Shown here: positions 55,405 to 63,842 of the stretch, piece after piece
Position numbering within the stretch: the stretch's first letter is position 1
How the letters are laid out: each line of letters starts with the position of its first letter
DNA from: Fodinibius sp052060035
GTDB lineage: Bacteria > Bacteroidota > Rhodothermia > Balneolales > Balneolaceae
Direction of reading: 5' to 3'
DNA: 64,000 bases
Assembly (NCBI RefSeq): GCF_052060035.1
Contig: NZ_JBPOEA010000001.1
Span: 372,001-436,000, forward strand
Notes under the pieces: generated by a model
Told to the model about the DNA's origin: nothing
Database searches by the model: none
Seen by the model: the letters and a program-made list of their open reading frames with translations, nothing else
Translations under genes and position numbers: made by a program

Positions 55405-56271
55405 ATGTATGACGATTCTTTCGGTAACTCAGTAAAGCGCGGTTATTGGGGATTGCCTGTGGCAATACGGGTGATTATCACCATTAACGTGGCGATATTC
55501 ATTGTTCAAACGCTGCTGAGTATCTTTAGTCCTGCCTTCAGTAATTTATTTGTTGATGCTTTTGCTTTTTATCCACAGTGGCAAACGGCTCTTTTTCAGC
55601 CTTGGAGAGCCGTTACTTATATGTTTTTGCATGGCGGTGCTTTTCACCTGCTTTTCAATATGCTCTGGCTTTGGTGGATGGGGCGATCTGTTGAACAATC
55701 GATGGGGCCGCGGACCTTTTCTGTTATCTTTTTTGGGGCCGGAATCGGAGGAGCATTGTTTAATGTTGTGGCAGCTCCGCTCTTAGGGTTTAATCCCGTT
55801 ATTGGAGCATCAGGAGCGGTATACGGCATTATGGTGGCCTTTGCGATGCTCTATCCCACTATGCCTATTATGCTGATTTTTTTTCCGCCTATCCAGGCAC
55901 GATACGTTGTAGCCGGACTTATTGCTATTGATGCATTATTGCTGGGATCATCAGACGGAACCGCGCGTATCGTCCACTTGGCCGGGGCTGGCGTAGGTTA
56001 TTTATTGATGAAATATCACGGACAAGGTCATGATTTAAGCCGCTGGATATTACCCATTGAACAGTTTTGGTATCGATTGAAGGGGGCCTATCAAAAGAAA
56101 AAATCACGCCCCAAAAATAAGAATATGTATTCTGTTTCTGATGCTGAAATTGTTGAGGAAACAGACCAGTCTGAACTTGATGCTATCTTGGAGAAAATTT
56201 CCCAGAAAGGCTATGATGGTCTTACGGATGAGGAGAAGAAAAAACTCTTTGAGTTAAGCAAGAAAAATTAA
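55405..56271 (+). CDS. Rhomboid family intramembrane serine protease with C-terminal extension
   Basis: The 288-residue protein has catalytic Ser136 (IGASGAVYG) and His191 (IVHLAGAG), with the HGGAFHLLFNMLWLWWMG loop motif. After six helices (to about 205) comes a cytoplasmic tail: a basic stretch (KKKSRPKNKN) and an acidic amphipathic end (DAILEKISQKGYDGLTDEEKKKLFELSKK) resembling the short C-terminal motif in many Bacteroidota rhomboids. It lies in tandem with another rhomboid; different catalytic-loop sequences suggest an old duplication. The substrate is unknown. Confidence 0.9.
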   Translation: MYDDSFGNSVKRGYWGLPVAIRVIITINVAIFIVQTLLSIFSPAFSNLFVDAFAFYPQWQTALFQPWRAVTYMFLHGGAFHLLFNMLWLWWMGRSVEQSMGPRTFSVIFFGAGIGGALFNVVAAPLLGFNPVIGASGAVYGIMVAFAMLYPTMPIMLIFFPPIQARYVVAGLIAIDALLLGSSDGTARIVHLAGAGVGYLLMKYHGQGHDLSRWILPIEQFWYRLKGAYQKKKSRPKNKNMYSVSDAEIVEETDQSELDAILEKISQKGYDGLTDEEKKKLFELSKKN

Positions 56272-56344
56272 ATATAAAATTTGAATGATTTTTATCGTTC
56301 CTGTGGTTCAGTAGGGTACGATCAGAAAAAGTAACAAAGATATT

Positions 56345-57601
56345 ATGTCTCACATTAAGCGACGAGATTCTATTCAGGTCATGGTTGGTGATGTACCGGT
56401 GGGCGGTGGTGCACCCATTGTGGTACAATCGATGACAAACACCGACACCTCCGATTTTGATGCTACGGTCGATCAAATTAAGCACTTACACAGGGAAGGA
56501 TCGGAGATCGTCAGAGTTACCGTTAATAATGACGCGGCCGCTGAGGCTGTCCCCAAAATCAAGGAAAAACTGTTGGCCGATGATGTAACGGTGCCTATTG
56601 TCGGAGATTTTCACTATAACGGTCACAAGCTGCTGGTTGATTATCCTGAAGCGGGGCAAGCGCTCTCTAAATTTCGTATTAATCCCGGAAATACCGGTAC
56701 TAAAACACGGGATGAGAACTTTTGCACAATTGTAGAGCAGGCCATCAAACATGATAAGCCGGTGCGCATTGGCGTAAACTGGGGGTCGCTGGACCAAAAG
56801 CTGTTGGCTAAAAAAATGGATGCGAACAGTGAGCTCGAAAATCCCAAGTCGTCGAAGCAGGTAATGCTGGATACGATGGTGGAAAGTGCTCGTCGTTCTG
56901 CCGAGCTGGCCGAAAGTGTAGGCCTGGCATCCAACAAGATTATCATTAGTTGCAAAATGTCACACGTGCAGGATGTTGTGCATGTGTACGAACGTATCGC
57001 AGAATTGCTTCCTTATCCGCTGCATGTGGGACTCACCGAAGCGGGCATGGGTATGAAGGGAACCGTAGCCAGTACGGCTGCACTTTCGGTGCTCTTGCAA
57101 CAGGGAATTGGCGATACTATTCGTGTCTCCCTTACTCCTAAACCTGGCGGTGATAGGGCACAAGAAGTGCGTATATGTCAACAGGTTTTACAATCACTGG
57201 GCATACGCAATTTTGTGCCCCAAGTGACGGCTTGCCCCGGTTGCGGACGTACTAACAGTACCTATTTTCAAGAGCTTGCGGATGAAATTCAGGATTACCT
57301 GCGCGAAATGATGCCGATCTGGCGCGATGTTTATCCCGGAGTTGAAGAGATGAATGTTGCGGTGATGGGTTGTGTAGTTAACGGTCCAGGTGAATCGCGC
57401 AATGCCAATATCGGTATTTCCCTGCCCGGTACCTTTGAAGAGCCCAAAGCCCCCGTTTATATGGATGGTGATCATTATACAACCCTCCGTGGCGAAGGCA
57501 TCGGGCAAGAGTTTCGTAATATCCTGGATGATTACGTGATGAGAAATTATGGGAACACAAATGGGAAAGAAGAGCCTGAAACTGCTGAAGAAACAGGATA
57601 A
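56345..57601 (+). CDS. ispG: 4-hydroxy-3-methylbut-2-enyl diphosphate synthase
   Basis: An iron-sulfur enzyme of the MEP isoprenoid pathway converting MEcPP to HMBPP. The 418-residue, two-domain form has a TIM-barrel N-terminus (VQSMTNTDTSD near residue 28). The C-terminal 4Fe-4S domain uses Cys297 and Cys300 (ACPGCGRT), Cys343 (MGCVVNGPGE) and Glu350. Many Bacteroidota have a longer form with an inserted middle domain, absent here. The last 53 bases overlap the following lipoprotein gene in another frame. Confidence 0.96.
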   Translation: MSHIKRRDSIQVMVGDVPVGGGAPIVVQSMTNTDTSDFDATVDQIKHLHREGSEIVRVTVNNDAAAEAVPKIKEKLLADDVTVPIVGDFHYNGHKLLVDYPEAGQALSKFRINPGNTGTKTRDENFCTIVEQAIKHDKPVRIGVNWGSLDQKLLAKKMDANSELENPKSSKQVMLDTMVESARRSAELAESVGLASNKIIISCKMSHVQDVVHVYERIAELLPYPLHVGLTEAGMGMKGTVASTAALSVLLQQGIGDTIRVSLTPKPGGDRAQEVRICQQVLQSLGIRNFVPQVTACPGCGRTNSTYFQELADEIQDYLREMMPIWRDVYPGVEEMNVAVMGCVVNGPGESRNANIGISLPGTFEEPKAPVYMDGDHYTTLRGEGIGQEFRNILDDYVMRNYGNTNGKEEPETAEETG

Positions 57602-58751
57602 ATCTATCGGCCTCATAAATGCTTTTACAACTGCTGTTTCCCCTAAAGTAGTTGTTTTATTACTTTCAGTAGTTCTGTTTTCTTGCAGTGATCGTGCCCC
57701 TGTCAATGAACAATATTTGGAGACCGAAACCTATAAGCAGTTCAGTAAAAATCAGCAGAACGAGTATACCACTCGTTTAAAAAATCTCCAGTCACTAAAA
57801 AAATATCTGACCGAGTTTGCGGAATGCAATACAGAGCAAGAGCTAAGCTTTCCAGTTCAATTTGATGGTAGCATTCTGGAGAGAGAACACAATGCCTGCG
57901 AACAGGTAGCGGAGAAAGTTAATCGTAATTTTACCTCTCAAAGAATTGGATATTCTAAATGGCAGGATATTGTTATTCGCTGGATCTTGCTTCAAAAAGA
58001 ATCAGTTTATGAGGATGCAGAGCTTTTAGCTGCTACCTACCGCGGTAATACACTGATAGGTTTTCAAACGGTTGGGGTATTCAGGCAAAATTTACAGCAA
58101 AATTTTTCTACGGATATTGAGGTTGCTCAGGATCGCGATCAAATAGTCATAAAATCGGCAGTAGATCGTGGGATTAAATATCCTTTCGAACAAAACAATG
58201 TTATTGAAACGGTATATCAAGTGGATACTTCCGGTACAATCGTAGAACAAACCGATCAAAAGACAAGTTATCAGTCATTGCCAAAAATTCTCAATGATTT
58301 GAACCGCTGTGCTATGGGCAAGAGATGGATGTTGCCGGCCCAAATAAATGAAGTTACTTTGAACAAGGAGGGCGTTTCCTGCGCAAAAGTCGGCAGTAAA
58401 TACAATGGTAACTTTATAGCTCGCTCTGTTGGATATACGATTTTTAAGGATCTAACTGTGCGCTTGTTTGATATGAGAAGCCGTTTACATCCAGAAAACC
58501 ACCTTACGATGGCGGGGACTTATAAGGATGAAGCACTTGTCAGTTTTCAAACGGTCGGTAAATTTCATAATTATTCCCCGAACTTTATTACTGATATCGA
58601 TATTTCCTCAAATGTTAGGATTCATCAAGATGGAGATTCTCTGTATATTATAAGCAATGTTATTCGCGATCGGTCTTTTCCGGTCAAGCAACAAGATTTG
58701 ATAACTGCAAATTACGTATTGGGTGCGGATGGTAATATCAGAGAAATCTAA
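57549..58751 (+). CDS. Lipoprotein with an internal duplication, unknown family
   Basis: The frame has only two possible starts, ATG 57549 and ATG 57561. Both lie inside ispG, so the genes overlap by 41-53 bases and are probably translationally coupled. The N-terminus is a long basic segment, then a hydrophobic helix and lipobox LFSC (Cys46). The rest is two copies of one domain (about 60-235 and 240-400). Shared positions include N-x-NF, R-(I/V)-GY, a (W/F)-x-D segment, and TYRGNTLIGFQTVGVF versus TYKDEALVSFQTVGKF, ending V-x-D/V-L-G. Each copy has a CN/RC-type cysteine pair. I do not recognise the domain. A secreted TPR protein follows 38 bases later. Confidence 0.65.
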   Translation: MGTQMGKKSLKLLKKQDKSIGLINAFTTAVSPKVVVLLLSVVLFSCSDRAPVNEQYLETETYKQFSKNQQNEYTTRLKNLQSLKKYLTEFAECNTEQELSFPVQFDGSILEREHNACEQVAEKVNRNFTSQRIGYSKWQDIVIRWILLQKESVYEDAELLAATYRGNTLIGFQTVGVFRQNLQQNFSTDIEVAQDRDQIVIKSAVDRGIKYPFEQNNVIETVYQVDTSGTIVEQTDQKTSYQSLPKILNDLNRCAMGKRWMLPAQINEVTLNKEGVSCAKVGSKYNGNFIARSVGYTIFKDLTVRLFDMRSRLHPENHLTMAGTYKDEALVSFQTVGKFHNYSPNFITDIDISSNVRIHQDGDSLYIISNVIRDRSFPVKQQDLITANYVLGADGNIREI

Positions 58752-58789
58752 ATAATATAAGATTAGTTAATATCACAAATACATTTTTT

Positions 58790-59563
58790 ATGATTATGGA
58801 TTATTCAAAGCGTTTTATCATTTTTATCGTGTTACTCGTAGTTCCCCTAATTGTGTTCGGGCAATCCAGTGTTAGTGAGGTGGAGGAAAAAGCGGATTCG
58901 CTATATCAACAGTTTGAGGAAGAACAAGCACTGGAATTGTACCAGCAAGTACTTGAAAATAACCCCAATAACTATAAAGCGCTTTGGCGGGCCAGCTTTT
59001 TGTATTCTCGGGTTGGCAACCGGTTTAATGACAAGGATGATCAAAAGAACTATTATAACCAGGGGATTGATCTTGCTGAGCGTGCCCTTAAAGTCGACTC
59101 CACTGATGCAGAATCTCACTTTGTGATGTCGGTTGCTATGGGACGAAAAGCACTTATTTCAGGCGCTCGGGATCGTGTTGCTGCCTCACGCGCTATTAAA
59201 AAGCATGTTGACAAGGCATTGGAATATGATGAAAACCATGCCGGGGCATGGCATGTACTCGGGCGATGGAATTTTAAGGTAGCGAATTTAAGCTGGGTGG
59301 AACGTGCTGCGGCCAATACTTTATTTGGTGGCATACCCGGTAATGCAAGCAATCAAAAAGCTGCTGATGCGATTCAAAAAGCCATAGATCTTAACGATAA
59401 ATATATCCTGTATTACGTTGATCTTGCCAAGGTTTATGAAAAGATGGGGCACGATCAGCAAGCGATATCAGTTTGTGAAAGTGCAGTGAAGCTTGATAAC
59501 CTTACCCCCGATGATCCCACCTTAAAAGAACAGTGCAGAAAACTTATTTATGATCTGCAATAA
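58790..59563 (+). CDS. Secreted TPR-repeat protein
   Basis: The 257-residue protein has a signal peptide (IIFIVLLVVPLIVFGQ) after an initial MIMDYSKRF; ATG 58796 is an alternative start. The mature region has TPR-like helices: ALELYQQVLENNPNNYKALW, AERALKVDSTDAESHFVMSV, and AGAWHVLGRWNFKVA. It closes with YVDLAKVYEKMGHDQQAI. It resembles the RMD1-like/regulator-of-microtubule-dynamics TPR proteins in layout. It lies 38 bases downstream of the duplicated lipoprotein and is probably in the same operon. No enzyme domain is seen. Confidence 0.75.
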   Translation: MIMDYSKRFIIFIVLLVVPLIVFGQSSVSEVEEKADSLYQQFEEEQALELYQQVLENNPNNYKALWRASFLYSRVGNRFNDKDDQKNYYNQGIDLAERALKVDSTDAESHFVMSVAMGRKALISGARDRVAASRAIKKHVDKALEYDENHAGAWHVLGRWNFKVANLSWVERAAANTLFGGIPGNASNQKAADAIQKAIDLNDKYILYYVDLAKVYEKMGHDQQAISVCESAVKLDNLTPDDPTLKEQCRKLIYDLQ

Positions 59564-59649
59564 TTGTTATGTTTAGCGGTCAAAATTGGATATTTGGTAA
59601 TTGTATTTTGCTCATCCAGGTAATTAAGAATTTCAATTCTCAATAAATA

Positions 59650-60624
59650 ATGGAACGAATAGGTGTATTAACATCCGGTGGAGATGCCCCGGGGATGAAT
59701 GCCGCCATACGTGCGGTTGTGCGAACTTGCGTATATTACAATTTAACCCCTTATGGTATTTGCCATGGATATGAAGGACTCATACAGAATGATATTAAAA
59801 AAATGGATGCCGGTTCGGTAAAACATATCATTCACCAGGGCGGGACGATCTTAAAATCTGCTCGCAGTAACGATTTTAAAACTGAAGAGGGCATGCAAAA
59901 AGCCTGGGAAAATATTCAGAAGCACCAGCTTGACGGCCTTGTAGTGATTGGTGGTGATGGAACCTTCACGGGAGCTATGAGATTTGGTGAGAAATTTGAT
60001 TTCCCTATTGTTGGAATTCCGGGAACCATTGACAACGATATTTTTGGTACAGATTTTACGGTTGGTTTTGATACAGCTGTAAATACAGTTGTTGAAGCCG
60101 TCGATAAAATTCGCGATACGGCCACTTCTCACAACCGGCTGTTCTTTATCGAGGTTATGGGTCGCGATGCCGGATTTATTGCCGTGTATTCAGGCATTGC
60201 CGCGGGTTCCGAAGAAATTCTGATACCTGAAGAAGATCGAGGGGTCGAAAAGCTTTTTGAATCTTTGGCACGAACATCAAAACGAAATAAGTCATCACGA
60301 CTTGTTATCGTTGCTGAAGGAGATAAAAATGGCAGTGTTTATGATCTCGAAGATAAAGTGAAAGAAGAATTTGGGGATCGCTATGAAACCAAAGTCACAA
60401 TTCTGGGTCACGTACAGCGCGGCGGGCGTCCGAGTTGTGCCGACCGGGTATTAGCGAGCAGGCTTGGTGTAATTGCTGTTGAGGCCTTAAAAGATGGGAA
60501 AAGAGATATTATGGTTGGGGTTCGTGATCGAGAGATCCGGTATACCGAATTTGAAAAAGCTACTAAACAAAATCCGAAAATGGATAAAGAGCTGCTTCGT
60601 ATAGCCGATATCATTTCTATTTAA
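59650..60624 (+). CDS. pfkA: ATP-dependent 6-phosphofructokinase
   Basis: Commits fructose 6-phosphate to glycolysis. The 324 residues include GGDAPGMNAAIRAVVR, the nucleotide loop GGDGTFTGA with Gly at the position that selects ATP over pyrophosphate, the catalytic PGTIDNDIFGTD, and GHVQRGGRPS. The residues that distinguish the ATP from the PPi enzyme (Gly-Gly) are both present. It is followed 24 bases later by the GH13 gene, linking glucan breakdown to glycolysis. Confidence 0.97.
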   Translation: MERIGVLTSGGDAPGMNAAIRAVVRTCVYYNLTPYGICHGYEGLIQNDIKKMDAGSVKHIIHQGGTILKSARSNDFKTEEGMQKAWENIQKHQLDGLVVIGGDGTFTGAMRFGEKFDFPIVGIPGTIDNDIFGTDFTVGFDTAVNTVVEAVDKIRDTATSHNRLFFIEVMGRDAGFIAVYSGIAAGSEEILIPEEDRGVEKLFESLARTSKRNKSSRLVIVAEGDKNGSVYDLEDKVKEEFGDRYETKVTILGHVQRGGRPSCADRVLASRLGVIAVEALKDGKRDIMVGVRDREIRYTEFEKATKQNPKMDKELLRIADIISI

Positions 60625-60648
60625 GGGTTTATATTCTAATATAATTTA

Positions 60649-62424
60649 ATGGAACATCCTCCTGATCATACCTCCCAAAATGGAAATTCTGTTGATACAT
60701 CCTACCACACCCCGGAATGGGCAAAACATGTAATTTGGTATCAGATTTTCCCCGAGCGTTTTCGCAACGGCGATCCATCCAACGATCCTACACGTGAAAG
60801 AGTAGGGGGGCCCGAGGGATGGGAAATATCGCCTTGGACGGGCGATTGGTATGAACGGGCATCTTGGGAGAAATCACTGGGAGATTCTTTTCGTGATGGG
60901 GTATTTAAACGGCGATACGGCGGTGATCTGCAGGGTATTATCGATAAACTGGATTATCTTCAAGAGCTCGGAATCGGCGGCATATATCTCAATCCTGTTT
61001 TTGATGCGGTGTCATTGCATAAGTATGATACCAGTCATTATCATCACATCGATCGCTTTTTTGGGCCCGACCCCGAGGGGGATGTCGAGATCATGAAGCA
61101 GGAAGATCCCGAAGACCCCAAAACTTGGCAGTGGACTTCAGCAGATAAGCTTTTTTTGAGACTGATTGAAGAGGTTCACAAACGAGGGATGAAAATCATT
61201 ATAGATGGTGTTTTTAATCACACTGGAACCGACTTTTGGGCTTTTCGGGATGTAAAAAAGAATCAGTCAAAATCGAAATATAAAAAATGGTATTCCATCA
61301 ATTCATTTGCTGATGAGGAGGGGAAGAAATTTGATTACGATGGATGGTGGGGCGTCAAAAGCTTGCCAGAATTAAAAGAAGTTCATGGTGCGCTGGTAAA
61401 GCCTATTCGCGAACATATTTTTGCTATTACCCGTAGATGGATGGATCCCGATGGAGATGGGGACCCGTCTGATGGTATTGACGGCTGGCGTTTGGATGTG
61501 CCTGAAGAGGTTGGGAAAAAGTTTTGGAAAGAGTGGAATGCAGTGGTTCGGAGTATTAACCCCAATGCATATACGGTGGGCGAAATATGGACGGACAAAG
61601 GCAGAGAATGGGTCAACGGTGAGCTGTTTACGGCGGCGATGAACTATCCCTTTACAGAAGCTATTCAGGATTACATGATTGACCAGTCAATGACTCCTGC
61701 TGGTTTTCTGAAAAGATTGCGAATGATTAGAGAAGGATTGCCCGATGGGGCCGAACTGGTTCAGCAGAATCTGATGGATAGTCATGATACGCCGCGGGTG
61801 GCATCGATGATTGTTAATCCCGGTCGTGAATTTGATACCAATACCAAGCCGGAGGAAGGGTTTGAAGTGCGTAAACCAACCGCTGAAGAACGACGCCTGC
61901 AGAGGTTGATCGCTTTATTTCAATATACCTATGTAGGGGCGCCGATGATTTTTTACGGTACCGAGGCGGGTATGTGGGGTGCGGACGATCCTGATGACCG
62001 CAAGCCGATGGTGTGGCCGGAACTTGATTTTGACAATGAGAAAAGCCATCCTCTGGGCAAAAAGCGACCGGTAGATCAAAATGCGTTTGATGAGGGATTA
62101 TTTAATTGGTATAAGAAATTGGGTAACATTCGCAATCGGCATTTAGCATTACGGGTAGGGAAGCTTAAGGAGATATTGGTGGATAACGAACGACAGGTTT
62201 TTAGTTTTGCACGTTTTCTAAACAACCAAATGTTTTGTCTGGTAGTCATCAACCGATCAGAATATACCCGCAAAATAAAAATACCGATCGACCATTTTGA
62301 AGTTAAGCAGCGGAAATATCTTGAAAATGTAATTACCGGAAATGGTGCACAGATAAACAACGGTAAAGTCACTGTGATGCTCCCGCCAATTTCCGGTGCT
62401 GTTTTATCCCCGGAAGAGACTTAA
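60649..62424 (+). CDS. Glycoside hydrolase family 13 (cyclomaltodextrinase/neopullulanase-like)
   Basis: The 591-residue cytoplasmic enzyme has no signal peptide. The GH13 regions are DGVFNHTG (region I), GWRLDVPEEV with nucleophile D283 (II), VGEIWTD with acid/base E312 (III) and DSHDTPR with D380 (IV). The catalytic triad is complete. An early WYQIFPERFRNGDPSNDP phrase is typical of the cyclomaltodextrinase/maltogenic amylase/neopullulanase branch, though the usual N-terminal dimerisation module is absent. It probably degrades cyclodextrins, pullulan or maltodextrins inside the cell. It forms a likely operon with pfkA. Confidence 0.88.
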   Translation: MEHPPDHTSQNGNSVDTSYHTPEWAKHVIWYQIFPERFRNGDPSNDPTRERVGGPEGWEISPWTGDWYERASWEKSLGDSFRDGVFKRRYGGDLQGIIDKLDYLQELGIGGIYLNPVFDAVSLHKYDTSHYHHIDRFFGPDPEGDVEIMKQEDPEDPKTWQWTSADKLFLRLIEEVHKRGMKIIIDGVFNHTGTDFWAFRDVKKNQSKSKYKKWYSINSFADEEGKKFDYDGWWGVKSLPELKEVHGALVKPIREHIFAITRRWMDPDGDGDPSDGIDGWRLDVPEEVGKKFWKEWNAVVRSINPNAYTVGEIWTDKGREWVNGELFTAAMNYPFTEAIQDYMIDQSMTPAGFLKRLRMIREGLPDGAELVQQNLMDSHDTPRVASMIVNPGREFDTNTKPEEGFEVRKPTAEERRLQRLIALFQYTYVGAPMIFYGTEAGMWGADDPDDRKPMVWPELDFDNEKSHPLGKKRPVDQNAFDEGLFNWYKKLGNIRNRHLALRVGKLKEILVDNERQVFSFARFLNNQMFCLVVINRSEYTRKIKIPIDHFEVKQRKYLENVITGNGAQINNGKVTVMLPPISGAVLSPEET

Positions 62425-62426
62425 CC

Positions 62427-62975
62427 ATGCGTATAGATCCCAAATACTTTAACACCTTTTTGCTTATTGTTGCGGTAGTGGCCGCCTCTCTTATTGCTTT
62501 CTTTGTGATGAGTAATCGTAGTGCCGAGAGGTCGGATTTTAAGCAGCGTATGTTTGCTCAGGATTCGCTGCAAACCATCTGGTGGAATAAGGTGCAATCC
62601 GATGACAGCCTGAGAATAGCTGACTTTAAGGGAGCTTTTATCGTCTTGGATTTATGGTCAAACTGGTCGGATGCTTCGCTCAACTCACATACCGAACTGG
62701 CCAAAGTTAAGCAAGAATATCCGAATGAGTTGCAAGTTATGGCAGCCGCAGTGGGACTCCAGAAACAAGAAGTAGAAGAGTATATCGAAGAGCACAAGTT
62801 TCCTTTTCACTTCGTAGCAGGTTCAAGACAATTTTCAGCGTTCGATATGCCCGGCTTACCTGTCCAATTTGTATATGATCAAAAACTTGAACTTAGGCAT
62901 GTGTTCTTGGGATATTCCAATGACCGCCAATACGATAGCTTACGGGTTCTAATAACCAATGGAAACCAGCAATAA
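62427..62975 (+). CDS. TlpA-like membrane protein with SxxS in place of CxxC
   Basis: The 182-residue protein has a single N-terminal hydrophobic helix (about 10-28) and a thioredoxin-like domain. At the active-site position the sequence is LWSNWSDAS, so both cysteines (expected in WATWCxxC) are serines S81 and S84. The cis-proline region is MPGLPVQFVYD and the rest of the fold pattern (QVMAAAVGLQ, EYIEEHKFPFHFV) is kept. Disulfide exchange is therefore not expected. It lies two bases after the GH13 stop and overlaps pabC by 17 bases. Another cysteine-less thioredoxin-fold protein is at 43516. Confidence 0.7.
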   Translation: MRIDPKYFNTFLLIVAVVAASLIAFFVMSNRSAERSDFKQRMFAQDSLQTIWWNKVQSDDSLRIADFKGAFIVLDLWSNWSDASLNSHTELAKVKQEYPNELQVMAAAVGLQKQEVEEYIEEHKFPFHFVAGSRQFSAFDMPGLPVQFVYDQKLELRHVFLGYSNDRQYDSLRVLITNGNQQ

Positions 62976-63837
62976 CTGGATTATATTTGATGGAAAGGTC
63001 ATACCGGAGGATCAACCGGTGGTACCTGTGGTTTCTCGGGGTTTAATGTATGGGGATGGTATTTTTGAGACCTTTCGCACCTACGAGGGGCAATCTTTTT
63101 GCCTAAAAGAACATCTCGATAGACTGCATTCCGGTATGCGTATTCTGGGTATAGATGTCAATTCCAAATTACAAATTGGAACGTTACAAAAGATGGTGTT
63201 TAAGCTGTTGGAAAAGCAGCAGCTGTTACGTAGGGGTGCTATCGTTCGATTGCAGGTATGGCGCGATGGTCAGCGAGGCTATCATCCACAAGAGGAGAGT
63301 ATTACCCATTTTTCAATAACGGCCTCAGCCTGTCCTGATGAGTTTTCATTGCCTGTTTTAAAAACTGTTAACCGGAAGCGCATCCCTTCTCAGTCAATAC
63401 CGTCGGATGTAAAGTTTACCAACGGTATCAACTATATATTGGCAGCACAGGAAGCGGCTAAGGAGGGAGGCGATGATGCCCTCATGCAAACTGTTGACGG
63501 CTTTATATCAGAGACGACTATCGCTAATATTTTTTGGATAAAGGGTGATAAAATCTATACGCCCGACAAGGAATGTGATCTTATTCCGGGAATCACAAGA
63601 ATGGTTATCATGGATATTATTCGCGAAAGCAATGGCTGGAAACTCGAAGTGGGCAAATATTTTCTTGATCATATTTTAGATGCTGATGCTGTATGGCTGT
63701 GTAACTCGGTCCGAGAGGTATTACCAGTTAAAAAGATTGACAGGCAAGCGTATGATGTTGACCATACTGCAATACAAAAATTACAAGCTTCGTATATTCA
63801 ACGCTGTCGATCAAAGAAGAAACCGTTAAAATCGTAA
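62959..63837 (+). CDS. pabC: Class IV aminotransferase, probable aminodeoxychorismate lyase
   Basis: The 292-residue fold-type IV PLP enzyme has an N-terminal SRGLMYGDGIFETFR motif, PLP lysine K152 in VKFTNGINY, and E185 in the GFISETTIANIF region. Class IV includes branched-chain and D-amino-acid aminotransferases. The assignment to PabC (4-amino-4-deoxychorismate to p-aminobenzoate, for folate) rests mainly on a PabB-like gene starting five bases downstream. Its start overlaps the preceding thioredoxin-fold gene. Confidence 0.72.
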   Translation: METSNNWIIFDGKVIPEDQPVVPVVSRGLMYGDGIFETFRTYEGQSFCLKEHLDRLHSGMRILGIDVNSKLQIGTLQKMVFKLLEKQQLLRRGAIVRLQVWRDGQRGYHPQEESITHFSITASACPDEFSLPVLKTVNRKRIPSQSIPSDVKFTNGINYILAAQEAAKEGGDDALMQTVDGFISETTIANIFWIKGDKIYTPDKECDLIPGITRMVIMDIIRESNGWKLEVGKYFLDHILDADAVWLCNSVREVLPVKKIDRQAYDVDHTAIQKLQASYIQRCRSKKKPLKS

Positions 63838-63842
63838 TTGGG

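Noticed and set aside
57194..57706. Antisense frame of 170 codons across ispG and the next lipoprotein
   Set aside because: Covers the conserved iron-sulfur domain of ispG on the other strand. No recognisable motifs.
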